Source: Hyphomicrobiales bacterium (lineage in GTDB: Bacteria; Pseudomonadota; Alphaproteobacteria; Rhizobiales; Rhizobiaceae). From it: 64,000 nt of DNA. The notes under the pieces were generated by a model, which was not told the origin of the DNA, did not search any database, and saw nothing but the letters and a program-made list of their open reading frames with translations. The stretch is from contig UCMT01000027.1 in assembly GCA_900473795.1 (NCBI GenBank), positions 62,001-126,000 of the forward strand, given 5' to 3'. The position numbers and the translations under genes were made by a program. How positions within the stretch are numbered: position 1 is the stretch's first letter; each line of letters starts with the position of its first letter. Shown piece by piece: positions 44,937 to 53,469 of the stretch.

Positions 44937-45169
44937 CTGCCGTCTCCTGCGTTATGACGCCTGAAATGGAACTGACAAACACGCATCAAGTCCGGGGGTC
45001 AGCTCAAAGGTATGACTTTTGTACGCAGCCTCCGGTTAGGCTCCGAAACTTGCGCGAGGCTGACCACGGTTAACGGAAAATTAACGAATTGATTTTGCGA
45101 CAATAAATCGGGCTGCCGCGACAAGCGGACCTATGCTCCATGCTGCAACGCAATAACAAATGATGGGAA

Positions 45170-45900
45170 TCAGCGAGCGATAGTGATGATTTCGCTGCTT
45201 CGTGCACTGAACGACTGGCCGTCCCATCCGCCCAGCGCGGAGACATCCGCAAAGCCTGTCTTGTGCAGAAGGCGCTCAATCTCCGCATGATCGCGAAATG
45301 CCAGCGTGCTCTGTGAGATAGTGGGCTTATTCTGCCCGCCGACGCGGGTACAGGTTCGAAAGCTCACCCGCCCGACCCGCACATCGATGACCTCATGCCA
45401 GGTTTCGACCGTGCCCATCGCCGGATGTTCGATCGTCCGGAAGGATTGTTCCGGCGTCCAGCGTTCCCAGGCGCGTGCGAGCGGGTTGCGGCTTTCGAAC
45501 ACGAGGCGGCCGCCGTCTTCAAGATGCCGCCGCACGGAAGAGAAGACCGCCAGAACCTGGTCGTCATCCAGAAACACCTGGAAAACATGGCCCGTCATCA
45601 GCACCAGATCGAAGCATTCCGCAGTTCCAACGGCAAGGATGTCGCCATCGATCCAACGCACTTTCTCGCCGCCTGGACGCTGACGCGCGATATCCAGCAT
45701 GGCCGCCGCCGGATCAATGCCGGTCACCTCATGCCCGCGTGCGGCCAGCATCGCGGCGAGAAGCCCGGTGCCGCAGCCGAGATCGAGGATGCGGCAGGGC
45801 TGTTGCGGGAACTGACAATAAAATCGGTATCCGGACCTGCAGGGTTGAGGCTGTCGTAGAGCGCTGCAAGCCTGCGGTCTGTGTAAATCTCGTCCGGCAT
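45170..45900 (-). pseudogene. SAM-dependent methyltransferase, frameshifted
   Basis: The ATG at 45900 starts MPDEIYTDRRLAALYDSLNP and reads GPDTDF, then loses frame. In the other frame the gene resumes with YCQFPQQPCRILDLGCGTGL, which holds the SAM-binding motif I, then AAMLAARGHEVTGIDPAAAM and a normal class I methyltransferase to 45170. The break falls at a four-A run, 45820-45823 (T4 on the coding strand); a fifth base would restore GAT TTT TAT TGT. So it is either a one-base deletion or a sequencing error at a homopolymer. The 3' part alone could still be translated from an internal ATG at 45751 but would lack motif I. It lies 5 bp after pcm. Confidence 0.78.
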
Positions 45901-45905
45901 CGCGC

Positions 45906-46559
45906 CTAGAGAAAAGAGGCGAGTTGCGGAACGATAGGCAGGTAAGGCGCTTCGAACAGGTCCTCGCGGTCGAAACGGCTACCGGTGCGCGTCAGGCGGA
46001 CGATCCGGCATTCGGTTTCGCTCATCATGATCGGCACAATGAGAACGCCACCGGAAACGAGGTGATCGGAAAAGACGCGCGGCAGACTGGAGAACGCGGC
46101 GGTGACCAGAATACGATCGAACGTCCCTTCCCCCGCAGGCCCTATGCTGCCGTCGGCATGACGAACGATGACATTGCGGATACCCGCCTTCTCCAAGTTC
46201 TTCTGGGCACCGGTCACGAGCGTCTTGTAGCGGTCGATCGTCAGCACGCGCTCAGCGATACGGCCCATCACTCCAGCGGTAAAGCCGCTACCAGTACCAA
46301 CCTCGAGGATGCGTTGTCCGGGCTTGAGGCTGAGATGATGAAGAAGACGGACGGTGAAATCGAAACCTTCCATGAACGAACCGCAATCGAGCGGCACGAG
46401 CCGCGACGAATAAGCGTTGTCCTGAAATTGGGGAGGCGTAAACAGCGTGCGCGGTGTCTGCTCGACGGCATTGAGCAGTTCCTTGCTGGAAATGCCCTCC
46501 GCACGCAGGCGCAGCAAAAGGGCGGCGAAACCTTCCTGTTCGACGGCGCGCGGGCTCAA
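45906..46559 (-). CDS. pcm: Protein-L-isoaspartate O-methyltransferase
   Basis: A 217-residue cytoplasmic enzyme that methylates isoaspartyl residues for repair. The SAM motif [14 protein letters not shown] is in the middle, with [20 protein letters not shown] before it and [18 protein letters not shown] and GGVLIVPI after it, all family segments. The length matches bacterial Pcm (about 208-217). The start overlaps the surE stop by 4 bp (ATGA), so the two are translationally coupled. This is the classic surE-pcm pair. Confidence 0.95.
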   Translation of the reverse strand: MSPRAVEQEGFAALLLRLRAEGISSKELLNAVEQTPRTLFTPPQFQDNAYSSRLVPLDCGSFMEGFDFTVRLLHHLSLKPGQRILEVGTGSGFTAGVMGRIAERVLTIDRYKTLVTGAQKNLEKAGIRNVIVRHADGSIGPAGEGTFDRILVTAAFSSLPRVFSDHLVSGGVLIVPIMMSETECRIVRLTRTGSRFDREDLFEAPYLPIVPQLASFL

Positions 46560-47326
46560 TCGGCGTCTCCGCCGAGCAACGCACGCGCAACGCGGTCCTG
46601 CACCGTATAATCCGTCAGGTCGAGCTTCAGTGGCGTCACGGAAATGTTGTGTTCCCGCAGCGCGTGAATGTCGGTTCCCGCCCGGAAGTCGCCGAAGCGC
46701 TCACCAAATCGAAGCCAGAAATAGGGGTGCCCGCGGCCATCAGTGCGCTCGTCGATCGTCAGGCCGAAATCGAGCTTGCCCTGGGAGGTGACCTCGGTAC
46801 CGGCAACGGCGCCTAGTGCGCAGTTCGGAAAATTGAGATTGAGGAATGTGCCATCAGGCAGGTCAACCAGCATCAGCTTGCGCAGAAGATCGGGCGCATG
46901 GGTCTCGACGACATCCCACGGAACGATCCCGCCGTCCGCATGCCGATAGGCCTGGCTGAGGGCAAAGGATCGAATGCCCTGCAGCGTGCCTTCGATGGCG
47001 CCGGCAATCGTGCCGGAATAGGTGACGTCATCCGCCATGTTGGCGCCGACATTCACACCCGAAAGGACGAGATCCGGTTTGGCGCCGAGAACCTTGCGCA
47101 CCGCCATGATAACGCAGTCGGTCGGCGTGCCGCGCAGCGCAAAATGCTTTTCCGATACCTGCCGCAGACGCAAGGGCTCCGACAGCGTCAGCGAATGGGC
47201 AAGGCCGCTCTGATCGGTTTCCGGCGCAACGATCCAGACATCATCAGAAATCGTCCGGGCAATCCGTTCGAGAACAGCAAGGCCCTCGGCGTGAATGCCA
47301 TCGTCGTTTGTCAGCAGAATTCGCAT
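46556..47326 (-). CDS. surE: 5'/3'-nucleotidase SurE
   Basis: A 256-residue metal-dependent phosphatase acting on 5'- and 3'-nucleotides and polyphosphate. The active-site start [15 protein letters not shown] (Asp8, Asp9) is intact, followed by [16 protein letters not shown] and [20 protein letters not shown] with the Ser/Asn ligands. The length is typical (about 250-265). The C-terminal residues overlap the pcm start by 4 bp. The gene lies 25 bp downstream of serS on the same strand. Confidence 0.97.
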   Translation of the reverse strand: MRILLTNDDGIHAEGLAVLERIARTISDDVWIVAPETDQSGLAHSLTLSEPLRLRQVSEKHFALRGTPTDCVIMAVRKVLGAKPDLVLSGVNVGANMADDVTYSGTIAGAIEGTLQGIRSFALSQAYRHADGGIVPWDVVETHAPDLLRKLMLVDLPDGTFLNLNFPNCALGAVAGTEVTSQGKLDFGLTIDERTDGRGHPYFWLRFGERFGDFRAGTDIHALREHNISVTPLKLDLTDYTVQDRVARALLGGDAD

Positions 47327-47351
47327 CTCTACCCCTGCCGCAGGATGCGGC

Positions 47352-48635
47352 TCAACCGGCCTTTTCGATCTTGGTCAGGCCGCCCATATAGGGCAACAAT
47401 ACGTTCGGGATGGTTACCGATCCGTCTTCATTCAGATAGTTTTCGATGACGGCGATGAGTGCGCGGCCGACAGCGGTGCCCGAACCGTTCAGCGTGTGAA
47501 CGAATTTCAGGGTCTTGTCGTCCTTCGTGCGGTAGCGCGCGTTCATGCGCCGTGCCTGGAAATCGCCGCATACCGAGCAGGACGAGATTTCGCGATAGGT
47601 ATCCTGGCCAGGCAGCCAGACTTCAAGATCGTAGGTCTTGCGTGCGCCAAAACCCATGTCGCCGGTGCAAAGCGTCATGACACGGTAGTGCAGTCCAAGA
47701 CGCTTCAGCACCTCCTCGGCACAGGCGGTCATGCGCTCATGTTCGTCGATCGAGCTATCCGCATCGGTGATCGACACGAGTTCCACCTTGTTGAACTGAT
47801 GCTGGCGCAGCATGCCGCGGGTGTCGCGGCCGGCCGAACCCGCTTCCGAGCGGAAACAGGGCGTCAGCGCGGTAAAGCGCAGCGGCAGCGCATGGGCTTC
47901 GAGGATCTGCTCGCGCACCATGTTGGTCAGCGGTACCTCGGCAGTCGGGATCAGCCAGCGGCCATCCGTGGTCTTGAACAGGTCTTCGGCAAACTTCGGA
48001 AGCTGCCCCGTGCCATACATGGCCTCGTCACGCGTCATCAGCGGCGGCTGAACTTCCAGATAGCCGTGTTCGCTCGTATGCAGGTCGAGCATGAACTGCC
48101 CGAGTGCCCGCTCGAGCCGCGCCAGTTGACCCTTGACGATGGTAAAGCGCGAACCGGCAATCTTGGCCGCACCTTCGAAATCGAGCCAGCCAAGCGCCTC
48201 GCCGATTTCGAAATGCTCCTTCGGCTTGTGGTTCCAGCCGGGCTTCGGACCGTGGCTGTGCTTGACGACATTGCCGTGCTCATCGCTGCCGACCGGCACG
48301 TCCTCGAGCGGAATGTTGGGAATGCGCGACAAAGCGTCGGCGAGCTCGGCGTCCGTCTGACGGCTTTCTTCTTCGAGCGCCGGCATGGTGGTCTTCAGTT
48401 CCGCCACTTCCGCCTTGAGCGTTTCGGCAAGCTCGCTGTTCTTCTGCGCCATTGCCGCGCCGATCTCCTTGGAAGCGGCGTTGCGGCGCGACTGCATGTC
48501 CTGCAGCGACTGAACGAGGGAGCGGCGCTTTTCATCGAGCAAGATCAGCGCGGCCGACAGGGGCTCGGCGCCGCGCTTTTCAAGCGCTGCGTCCAGGGCT
48601 TCGGCATTGTCCCTAATCCATTTGATATCAAGCAT
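47352..48635 (-). CDS. serS: Seryl-tRNA synthetase
   Basis: A 427-residue class II synthetase that charges tRNA-Ser and tRNA-Sec. The N-terminal coiled-coil arm covers about residues 25-105 ([20 protein letters not shown] and following). Motif 2 ([20 protein letters not shown]) and motif 3 ([20 protein letters not shown]) are intact, with TAEVPLTN in the active site. The length matches SerRS. It lies 70 bp downstream of tatC, so tatABC and serS may be read together before surE-pcm. Confidence 0.97.
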   Translation of the reverse strand: MLDIKWIRDNAEALDAALEKRGAEPLSAALILLDEKRRSLVQSLQDMQSRRNAASKEIGAAMAQKNSELAETLKAEVAELKTTMPALEEESRQTDAELADALSRIPNIPLEDVPVGSDEHGNVVKHSHGPKPGWNHKPKEHFEIGEALGWLDFEGAAKIAGSRFTIVKGQLARLERALGQFMLDLHTSEHGYLEVQPPLMTRDEAMYGTGQLPKFAEDLFKTTDGRWLIPTAEVPLTNMVREQILEAHALPLRFTALTPCFRSEAGSAGRDTRGMLRQHQFNKVELVSITDADSSIDEHERMTACAEEVLKRLGLHYRVMTLCTGDMGFGARKTYDLEVWLPGQDTYREISSCSVCGDFQARRMNARYRTKDDKTLKFVHTLNGSGTAVGRALIAVIENYLNEDGSVTIPNVLLPYMGGLTKIEKAG

Positions 48636-48705
48636 GTTCGTTCAGGTCCTGATCGGTCGTGTCGAAAGTGGAACCCGAACACCGTGCGCTGACACGAAGT
48701 CCGTG

Positions 48706-49524
48706 TCAGCCGGCGTTTTTGCTCGCCTCGGCATCTTCGCGTGCTTGTGCGTCGCGTGTCCGTTGCCGCTCAACGAGTCGGGCCGTGTAGATCGAAATCT
48801 CGTAGAGAAGGATGGCCGGGAGAGCAAGACCGATCTGGGAAACCGGATCCGGTGGCGTCAAAATTGCCGCCGCAATGAAGGCGATGACGATTGCATATTT
48901 GCGCTTGTCCTTCAGACCCTGCGAGGTGACGAAACCGACACGCGCCAAGAGCGTCGTAATGACCGGCAGTTGGAACACCAGGCCGAAGGCGAAGATCAGC
49001 GACATGATCAGGCTCAGATATTCCGAAACCTTCGGCAGAAGCTGGATCGATACCTGCCCCTCGCCGCCATGCTGTTCCATCGCCAGGAAAAACCACATCA
49101 CCATTGGCGTGAAGAAGAAATAGACGAGAGCGCCCCCCATCAGAAACAGGACCGGCGAGGCGATCAAGAACGGCAGAAAGGCCGCCCGCTCGTTCTTGTA
49201 AAGGCCAGGAGCGACGAACTTGTAGACCTGCGAGGCGATGACGGGAAAGGAGATCACGAGCGCGCTGAACATCGCGACCTTGATCTGCGTGAAGAAAAAT
49301 TCCTGTGGCGCCGTGTAGATCAGCTCAACGTTGCGATGATCAAGCCCCGCCCACTGAACCGCCCACTTGAATGGCTGAACGAGGACATCGAACAGGCCCT
49401 TGGCGAAATAGAAGCAGACAAGGAAAGCCGCGAAAAAAGCGCCGACCGCCCAGATCAGCCGCGAGCGCAGCTCTATCAGATGCTCCATCAGCGGCTGGGG
49501 CTTGTCTTCGATATCGCCGCTCAT
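48706..49524 (-). CDS. tatC: Sec-independent translocase subunit TatC
   Basis: A 272-residue inner-membrane protein with six hydrophobic helices that recognises twin-arginine signal peptides with TatB. Family motifs are present: MEHLIELRSRLIWAV at the N-terminus, AVQWAGLDHRNVELIYTAPQEFF, ARVGFVTSQGLKDKRKYAIV and TPPDPVSQI. The start overlaps tatB by 4 bp. A charged C-terminal tail follows the last helix. The Tat substrate with a Tat-like leader in this window is the small dehydrogenase subunit at about 23.5 kb. Confidence 0.97.
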   Translation of the reverse strand: MSGDIEDKPQPLMEHLIELRSRLIWAVGAFFAAFLVCFYFAKGLFDVLVQPFKWAVQWAGLDHRNVELIYTAPQEFFFTQIKVAMFSALVISFPVIASQVYKFVAPGLYKNERAAFLPFLIASPVLFLMGGALVYFFFTPMVMWFFLAMEQHGGEGQVSIQLLPKVSEYLSLIMSLIFAFGLVFQLPVITTLLARVGFVTSQGLKDKRKYAIVIAFIAAAILTPPDPVSQIGLALPAILLYEISIYTARLVERQRTRDAQAREDAEASKNAG

Positions 49525-50150
49525 GCGTCACCTTTTTTCTTCGTCTTTTTAGGCGCAGCCTTGGCAGATTCCGGCTGCTTATTTTCGCTCACCGTTTTTG
49601 CCTTTTTCGCGGCAGCTTTCGCCGGTCCAGACACCGCGGCTCCGACTGCAGCTGCTTTCGGCTTGGAAGCACGCTTCGCATTCGGCGCGTCAACGGGCGC
49701 AGCGATAGCAGCCGCGCGGTCCACCTGCGTGGCGGTCGCGGCAACTGTGGCGGCGGCAGGTTCGGCTTTCGGCTGTTCCTGCGGAATGACTGCTTCCGCC
49801 GGAACTTCGGCGGGCGCCACAGCCGGTTCCACCGGCTTCGTCTCGACGGTCGTCGCTTTCTGCAGATCGGCCTTGATGTCGTTGCCCATCTGGCGAAGCG
49901 GGTTCATTGCCTCGCGCAGACTATGTGCCGGGTTGAGCTTCTGTGCGTCACTCAGCGTCCTGCGAACATCGTCGAGGTCAGCCTCCTTCAGCGCTTCATC
50001 GAACTGCTGACGAAAATCATTCGCCATGCCGCGCATCTTCGTCATCATCTTGCCGAACGTCCGAAGCATCGGCGGCAAATCCTTCGGACCCACCACGATG
50101 ATCAGGACGATGGCGATAACGACGAGCTCGGTCCACCCGACATCAAGCAT
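49521..50150 (-). CDS. tatB: Sec-independent translocase subunit TatB
   Basis: A 209-residue membrane protein with one N-terminal helix (WTELVVIAIVLIIVVGPKDLP), then an amphipathic helix (LRTFGKMMTKMRGMANDFRQ) and a long alanine/proline/lysine-rich tail, typical of alphaproteobacterial TatB. The VGPKDLP turn distinguishes it from TatA. It lies between tatA and tatC in a tatABC operon, overlapping tatC by 4 bp and separated from tatA by 72 bp. The low-complexity tail is poorly conserved. Confidence 0.95.
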   Translation of the reverse strand: MLDVGWTELVVIAIVLIIVVGPKDLPPMLRTFGKMMTKMRGMANDFRQQFDEALKEADLDDVRRTLSDAQKLNPAHSLREAMNPLRQMGNDIKADLQKATTVETKPVEPAVAPAEVPAEAVIPQEQPKAEPAAATVAATATQVDRAAAIAAPVDAPNAKRASKPKAAAVGAAVSGPAKAAAKKAKTVSENKQPESAKAAPKKTKKKGDA

Positions 50151-50222
50151 TCTCTAGGACTCCACAACACCGAAAAGCGGCAAGGCCTGCCCTCACGGTC
50201 AGGCCCCGAACCGAATGCATGA

Positions 50223-50429
50223 TCAGCGGACTTCGTCGGATTTGTGTTCGACCGTCTTGGCATCGACGCCCTTGTCGGCGGCGGCGGTGTCGTCTTCGGT
50301 CATGCCCTTCTTGAAGCTCTTGATGCCCTTGGCAACGTCGCCCATCAGTTCCGGAATCTTGCCGCGTCCGAACAACAGCAGAACAACGACCAGAACGATC
50401 AGCCAATGCCAGATACTAAAGGAACCCAT
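50223..50429 (-). CDS. tatA: Sec-independent translocase subunit TatA
   Basis: A 68-residue pore-forming Tat subunit. The short N-terminal helix [19 protein letters not shown] is followed by the hinge and amphipathic helix [20 protein letters not shown], with the conserved FG at the hinge and a charged tail. This is the standard TatA layout and size. It is the first tat gene, followed by tatB and tatC on the same strand; scpB lies upstream across about 250 bp. Confidence 0.95.
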   Translation of the reverse strand: MGSFSIWHWLIVLVVVLLLFGRGKIPELMGDVAKGIKSFKKGMTEDDTAAADKGVDAKTVEHKSDEVR

Positions 50430-50681
50430 GTCCTTACTCCCTTGAAACCTGCAACCCCGATTTAAGATGTTCGACCATCTTTTTCAAACGGCAATGTACC
50501 TCGCTCGTTAACGGAAAGCGGCACGCCACGCAATGCTTACACCACGAGTTCGGCAGAGATAGGCCCGTCCCACAGATTATCGGCTCAATCGAGCGCAGCC
50601 GCCGGTGGAATCGGGAACCAACTGCGACCACTCCGCACATCGGCAGACGGAGGGGACAAACGGCTTCGAGACGCCGGACGT

Positions 50682-51416
50682 TTATTCCCCGTCCCCACCG
50701 CTCGGCGCTAAAAGGCCAAGCTCCTCCAGATCAAGCTGCGTGATCGGATCCTCGTCCTCGCCAATTCCATCGTCGCCAAACGGAACCGGGATCTGGAAGT
50801 TGGAAGGAATGCGGCCGGAGAGCAGCCCCGCTCCCTTCAATTCTTCGAGACCGGGCAGATCGCGCAGTTCCTCGAGACCGAAGTGGTCGAGAAAATCCCG
50901 GGTCGTGCCGAAAGTCACGGGACGGCCGGGCGTGCGGCGGCGGCCACGGAACCGTATCCAGCCCGCTTCCAACAGCACGTCCAGCGTGCCTTTGGAGGTC
51001 TGCACGCCGCGGATATCCTCGATCTCCGCGCGCGTCACCGGCTGGTGATAGGCGATGATCGCCAGCACTTCGAGTGCTGCCCGCGACAACTTGCGCACCT
51101 CGTTTTCATCTGTCTGGACAACGAATGAAAGGTCTGCCGCCGTGCGGAACGCCCAGTGATCGGCCACCTGTACGAGATTGACGCCGCGCGCGGCATATAT
51201 GGCCTTCAGCCGCATCATGATACGCGCAACATTTGCGCCCCGCGGCAGGCGCGAGGCGATATAGCCCTCCGACACCGGCTGGGCGGACGTAAAGACAAGC
51301 GCTTCGGCGATGCGTTCCGCTTCCAGTTCGATCCGCGGATCAAGCAGGATTTCCGTGCTGGTCGTTTCGTCCTGTTCTTCGATCACGCCGGGTAGCTTCT
51401 TTTGCGGGTCAATCAC
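50682..51416 (-). CDS. scpB: Segregation and condensation protein B
   Basis: A 244-residue subunit of the SMC-ScpAB chromosome condensin. Two winged-helix domains are visible: ERIAEALVFTSAQPVSEGYI near residue 34 and LSRAALEVLAIIAYHQPVTR, IRGVQTSKGTLDVLLEAGWI in the second. The acidic tail (EDEDPITQLDLEELGLL) is usual. It overlaps the scpA stop by 8 bp, confirming the scpA-scpB pair. The nagZ-scpA-scpB-tat order is common in Rhizobiales. Confidence 0.96.
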   Translation of the reverse strand: MIDPQKKLPGVIEEQDETTSTEILLDPRIELEAERIAEALVFTSAQPVSEGYIASRLPRGANVARIMMRLKAIYAARGVNLVQVADHWAFRTAADLSFVVQTDENEVRKLSRAALEVLAIIAYHQPVTRAEIEDIRGVQTSKGTLDVLLEAGWIRFRGRRRTPGRPVTFGTTRDFLDHFGLEELRDLPGLEELKGAGLLSGRIPSNFQIPVPFGDDGIGEDEDPITQLDLEELGLLAPSGGDGE

Positions 51417-52275
51417 GCCCCGCCTCCATGTCAGCCAGCACCTCGGCCGTCAGCTTGTTTGGCCCCTGACGCAAATAGATCGGCGAAAACGCGCCATCCT
51501 GACGAATTTCAAGCCGGCCTTCCCGCACCATTTCGAGCGATGCGGCAAACGAACTGGCGATTGCTGTCGCCCTCTCCTTGGGGCTCGTCATGTAGCGCAA
51601 CAGAAAGTGGTCGAGTGCCGTCCAGTCGACCATATCGCCGATCAGCCGGGCAAGGACCAGGCGGGCATCGGCGAGTGACCAGACCTGCCGCTTCTCGATG
51701 GTTACCTGCATCACCGCCTCGCGCTGACGCAACGAGGCATAGGCACTCAGCAGATCGTAGAGCGATGCCTCGAAGGAGGATTTCTTTTCGACAGGAATAT
51801 GCTCCGGCGCACCGCGCGCGAATACGTCACGCCCAAGCCGGTTGCGGTTGATCAGGCGGGTGGCCGCCTCGCGCATCGCTTCCAGTCGCTTGAGGCGGAA
51901 AGCCAGAGCCGTGGCCATCTCTTCGCCCGAGGGGCCGTCGTCCTTGCTCTGCTGCGGAATGAGCAGGCGCGACTTGAGGAAGGCGAGCCAGGCCGCCATG
52001 ACGAGATAGTCGGCGGCAAGCTCGAGCCGGATGCTGCGGGCGCGCTCGATGAAAGCGATATATTGCTCGGCAAGCGCCAGCACTGAAATGCGCGAGAGAT
52101 CGACACGCTGGTTGCGCGCCAGATGCAAGAGAAGATCAAGCGGGCCTTCGAAGCCGGCGATATCGACGACGAGCTCTTCCTCGTGCAGGCCACGATCCGA
52201 TGTATCGTCCTGCCACAGCGGCTCCATTGGGGCCCTTGCTGCCGGTTTCCTCTGCATGTCGCCGGCGTTGCTCAC
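51409..52275 (-). CDS. scpA: Segregation and condensation protein A
   Basis: A 288-residue kleisin subunit that bridges the SMC heads. The kleisin N-terminal segment FEGPLDLLLHLARNQRVDLS (about residue 43) and the EQYIAFIERARSIRLELAAD segment are intact, and the C-terminal winged helix VREGRLEIRQDGAFSPIYLR is present. The start is placed at GTG 52275, with AAGAGGCAAGAG upstream; ATG at 52257 is an alternative, and the frame opens further 5' into nagZ. It overlaps scpB by 8 bp and follows nagZ by 31 bp. Confidence 0.95.
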   Translation of the reverse strand: MSNAGDMQRKPAARAPMEPLWQDDTSDRGLHEEELVVDIAGFEGPLDLLLHLARNQRVDLSRISVLALAEQYIAFIERARSIRLELAADYLVMAAWLAFLKSRLLIPQQSKDDGPSGEEMATALAFRLKRLEAMREAATRLINRNRLGRDVFARGAPEHIPVEKKSSFEASLYDLLSAYASLRQREAVMQVTIEKRQVWSLADARLVLARLIGDMVDWTALDHFLLRYMTSPKERATAIASSFAASLEMVREGRLEIRQDGAFSPIYLRQGPNKLTAEVLADMEAGRD

Positions 52276-52306
52276 GATCTCTTGCCTCTTATTGCCGTTG
52301 CTTCCC

Positions 52307-53323
52307 CTATACGATGGCCAGCATGCCGTTGAACTCGTCCCGCAATGCGGCTTCATCCGATGCATCCGGCTTTGCGAACCCGGCTTCCACCGCCTTCACG
52401 CGCCTGAGCGTCTCACCGGATATCACCGGCACGACACGCGCCACCTGCAGCATTTCATCCATAATGCCGTGGCAATGCAACACCAGATCGAGGCCTGCGG
52501 CCACAATACCACGCGCCCGCTCCTCGATATTGCCAGCCAGCGCATTCATCGAGACATCGTCAGACATCAGCAGCCCATCAAAACCGATATGGCTGCGGAT
52601 GACGTCATGGACCACCTTCGGGGAGGTCGTCGCGGGATTTTCCGCATCGATGGCAGTGAAAACGATGTGCGCCGACATCGCCATCAGCTCGTTCTTCATG
52701 GCAACGAAAGGCACAAAATCGCTCTTGGCGAGCTCCTCAAACGGCACATCGACGACCGGCAGCTTGTGGTGAGAATCGACGAAAGCCCGGCCGTGGCCCG
52801 GCATATGCTTCATCACCGGCAGCATGCCCCCGGCCTTGAGGCCCGCAGCCGCTGCCGCGCCAATCGCAGCCACGGCCTGCGGATCATGGCCATAGGCGCG
52901 GTTGCCGATGACATCGCTGCTGCCTTCGATCGGCACGTCGAGCACCGGCAAGCAATCGACCGTTATGCCGAAGCGCATCAGGTCGAAGGCGTGCAGCCGT
53001 GACATCAGCCATGCGGCGCGCAAACCTTGCTCGCGATCGCGGCGATAGATCTCACCGATCGCAGCACCGTTCGGATATTGCGGAACGATCGGCGGACGGA
53101 TGCGCTGGACGCGGCCCCCCTCCTGGTCGATCAGCACCGGCGCATCGGGATTGCCAATGCTGTCGCGCAACGACGCGGTGAGATCAGAAATCTGCTCGGG
53201 CTCGCCGATATTGCGTCCGAAAAGGATGAAGCCCCACGGGCGCTCTCCTGCAAAGAAGGCTTTTTCCTCGGGCGTGATCGTCAGGCCCTTGCAGCCTGAA
53301 ATGAATGCTTTTGATTCGGTCAT
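52307..53323 (-). CDS. nagZ: Beta-N-acetylhexosaminidase NagZ
   Basis: A 338-residue cytoplasmic family 3 glycoside hydrolase that removes GlcNAc from anhydromuropeptides during cell-wall recycling. The signature KHMPGHGRAFVDSHHKLPVV is present; its first Lys-His and later His lie in the mobile catalytic loop. DQEGGRVQRI is near residue 66, and the nucleophile region is LLMSDDVSMNAL. The length matches NagZ (about 330-345). It heads the nagZ-scpAB run. A terminator lies upstream between it and the SPOR gene. Confidence 0.97.
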   Translation of the reverse strand: MTESKAFISGCKGLTITPEEKAFFAGERPWGFILFGRNIGEPEQISDLTASLRDSIGNPDAPVLIDQEGGRVQRIRPPIVPQYPNGAAIGEIYRRDREQGLRAAWLMSRLHAFDLMRFGITVDCLPVLDVPIEGSSDVIGNRAYGHDPQAVAAIGAAAAAGLKAGGMLPVMKHMPGHGRAFVDSHHKLPVVDVPFEELAKSDFVPFVAMKNELMAMSAHIVFTAIDAENPATTSPKVVHDVIRSHIGFDGLLMSDDVSMNALAGNIEERARGIVAAGLDLVLHCHGIMDEMLQVARVVPVISGETLRRVKAVEAGFAKPDASDEAALRDEFNGMLAIV

Positions 53324-53414
53324 GGAGCGATGATAGTGGCTGCGGCAGGCAAAGGCGAATGTCGATTTTTCCTTTAAATCCCGTCATTCACAGCGAACAG
53401 TAGCGCTTGAAAAC

Positions 53415-53446
53415 GAAAAAGGCGCGGCCGTTTCGCCGCGCCTTTT
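53415..53446 (-). terminator. Intrinsic terminator of the SPOR gene
   Basis: On the minus strand GGCGCGGC and GCCGCGCC form an 8-bp stem with a short loop, followed by TTTTTC, about 25 bp past the SPOR stop codon. Confidence 0.92.
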
Positions 53447-53469
53447 GGTGATCTCTTAGCCTCGCCGGA

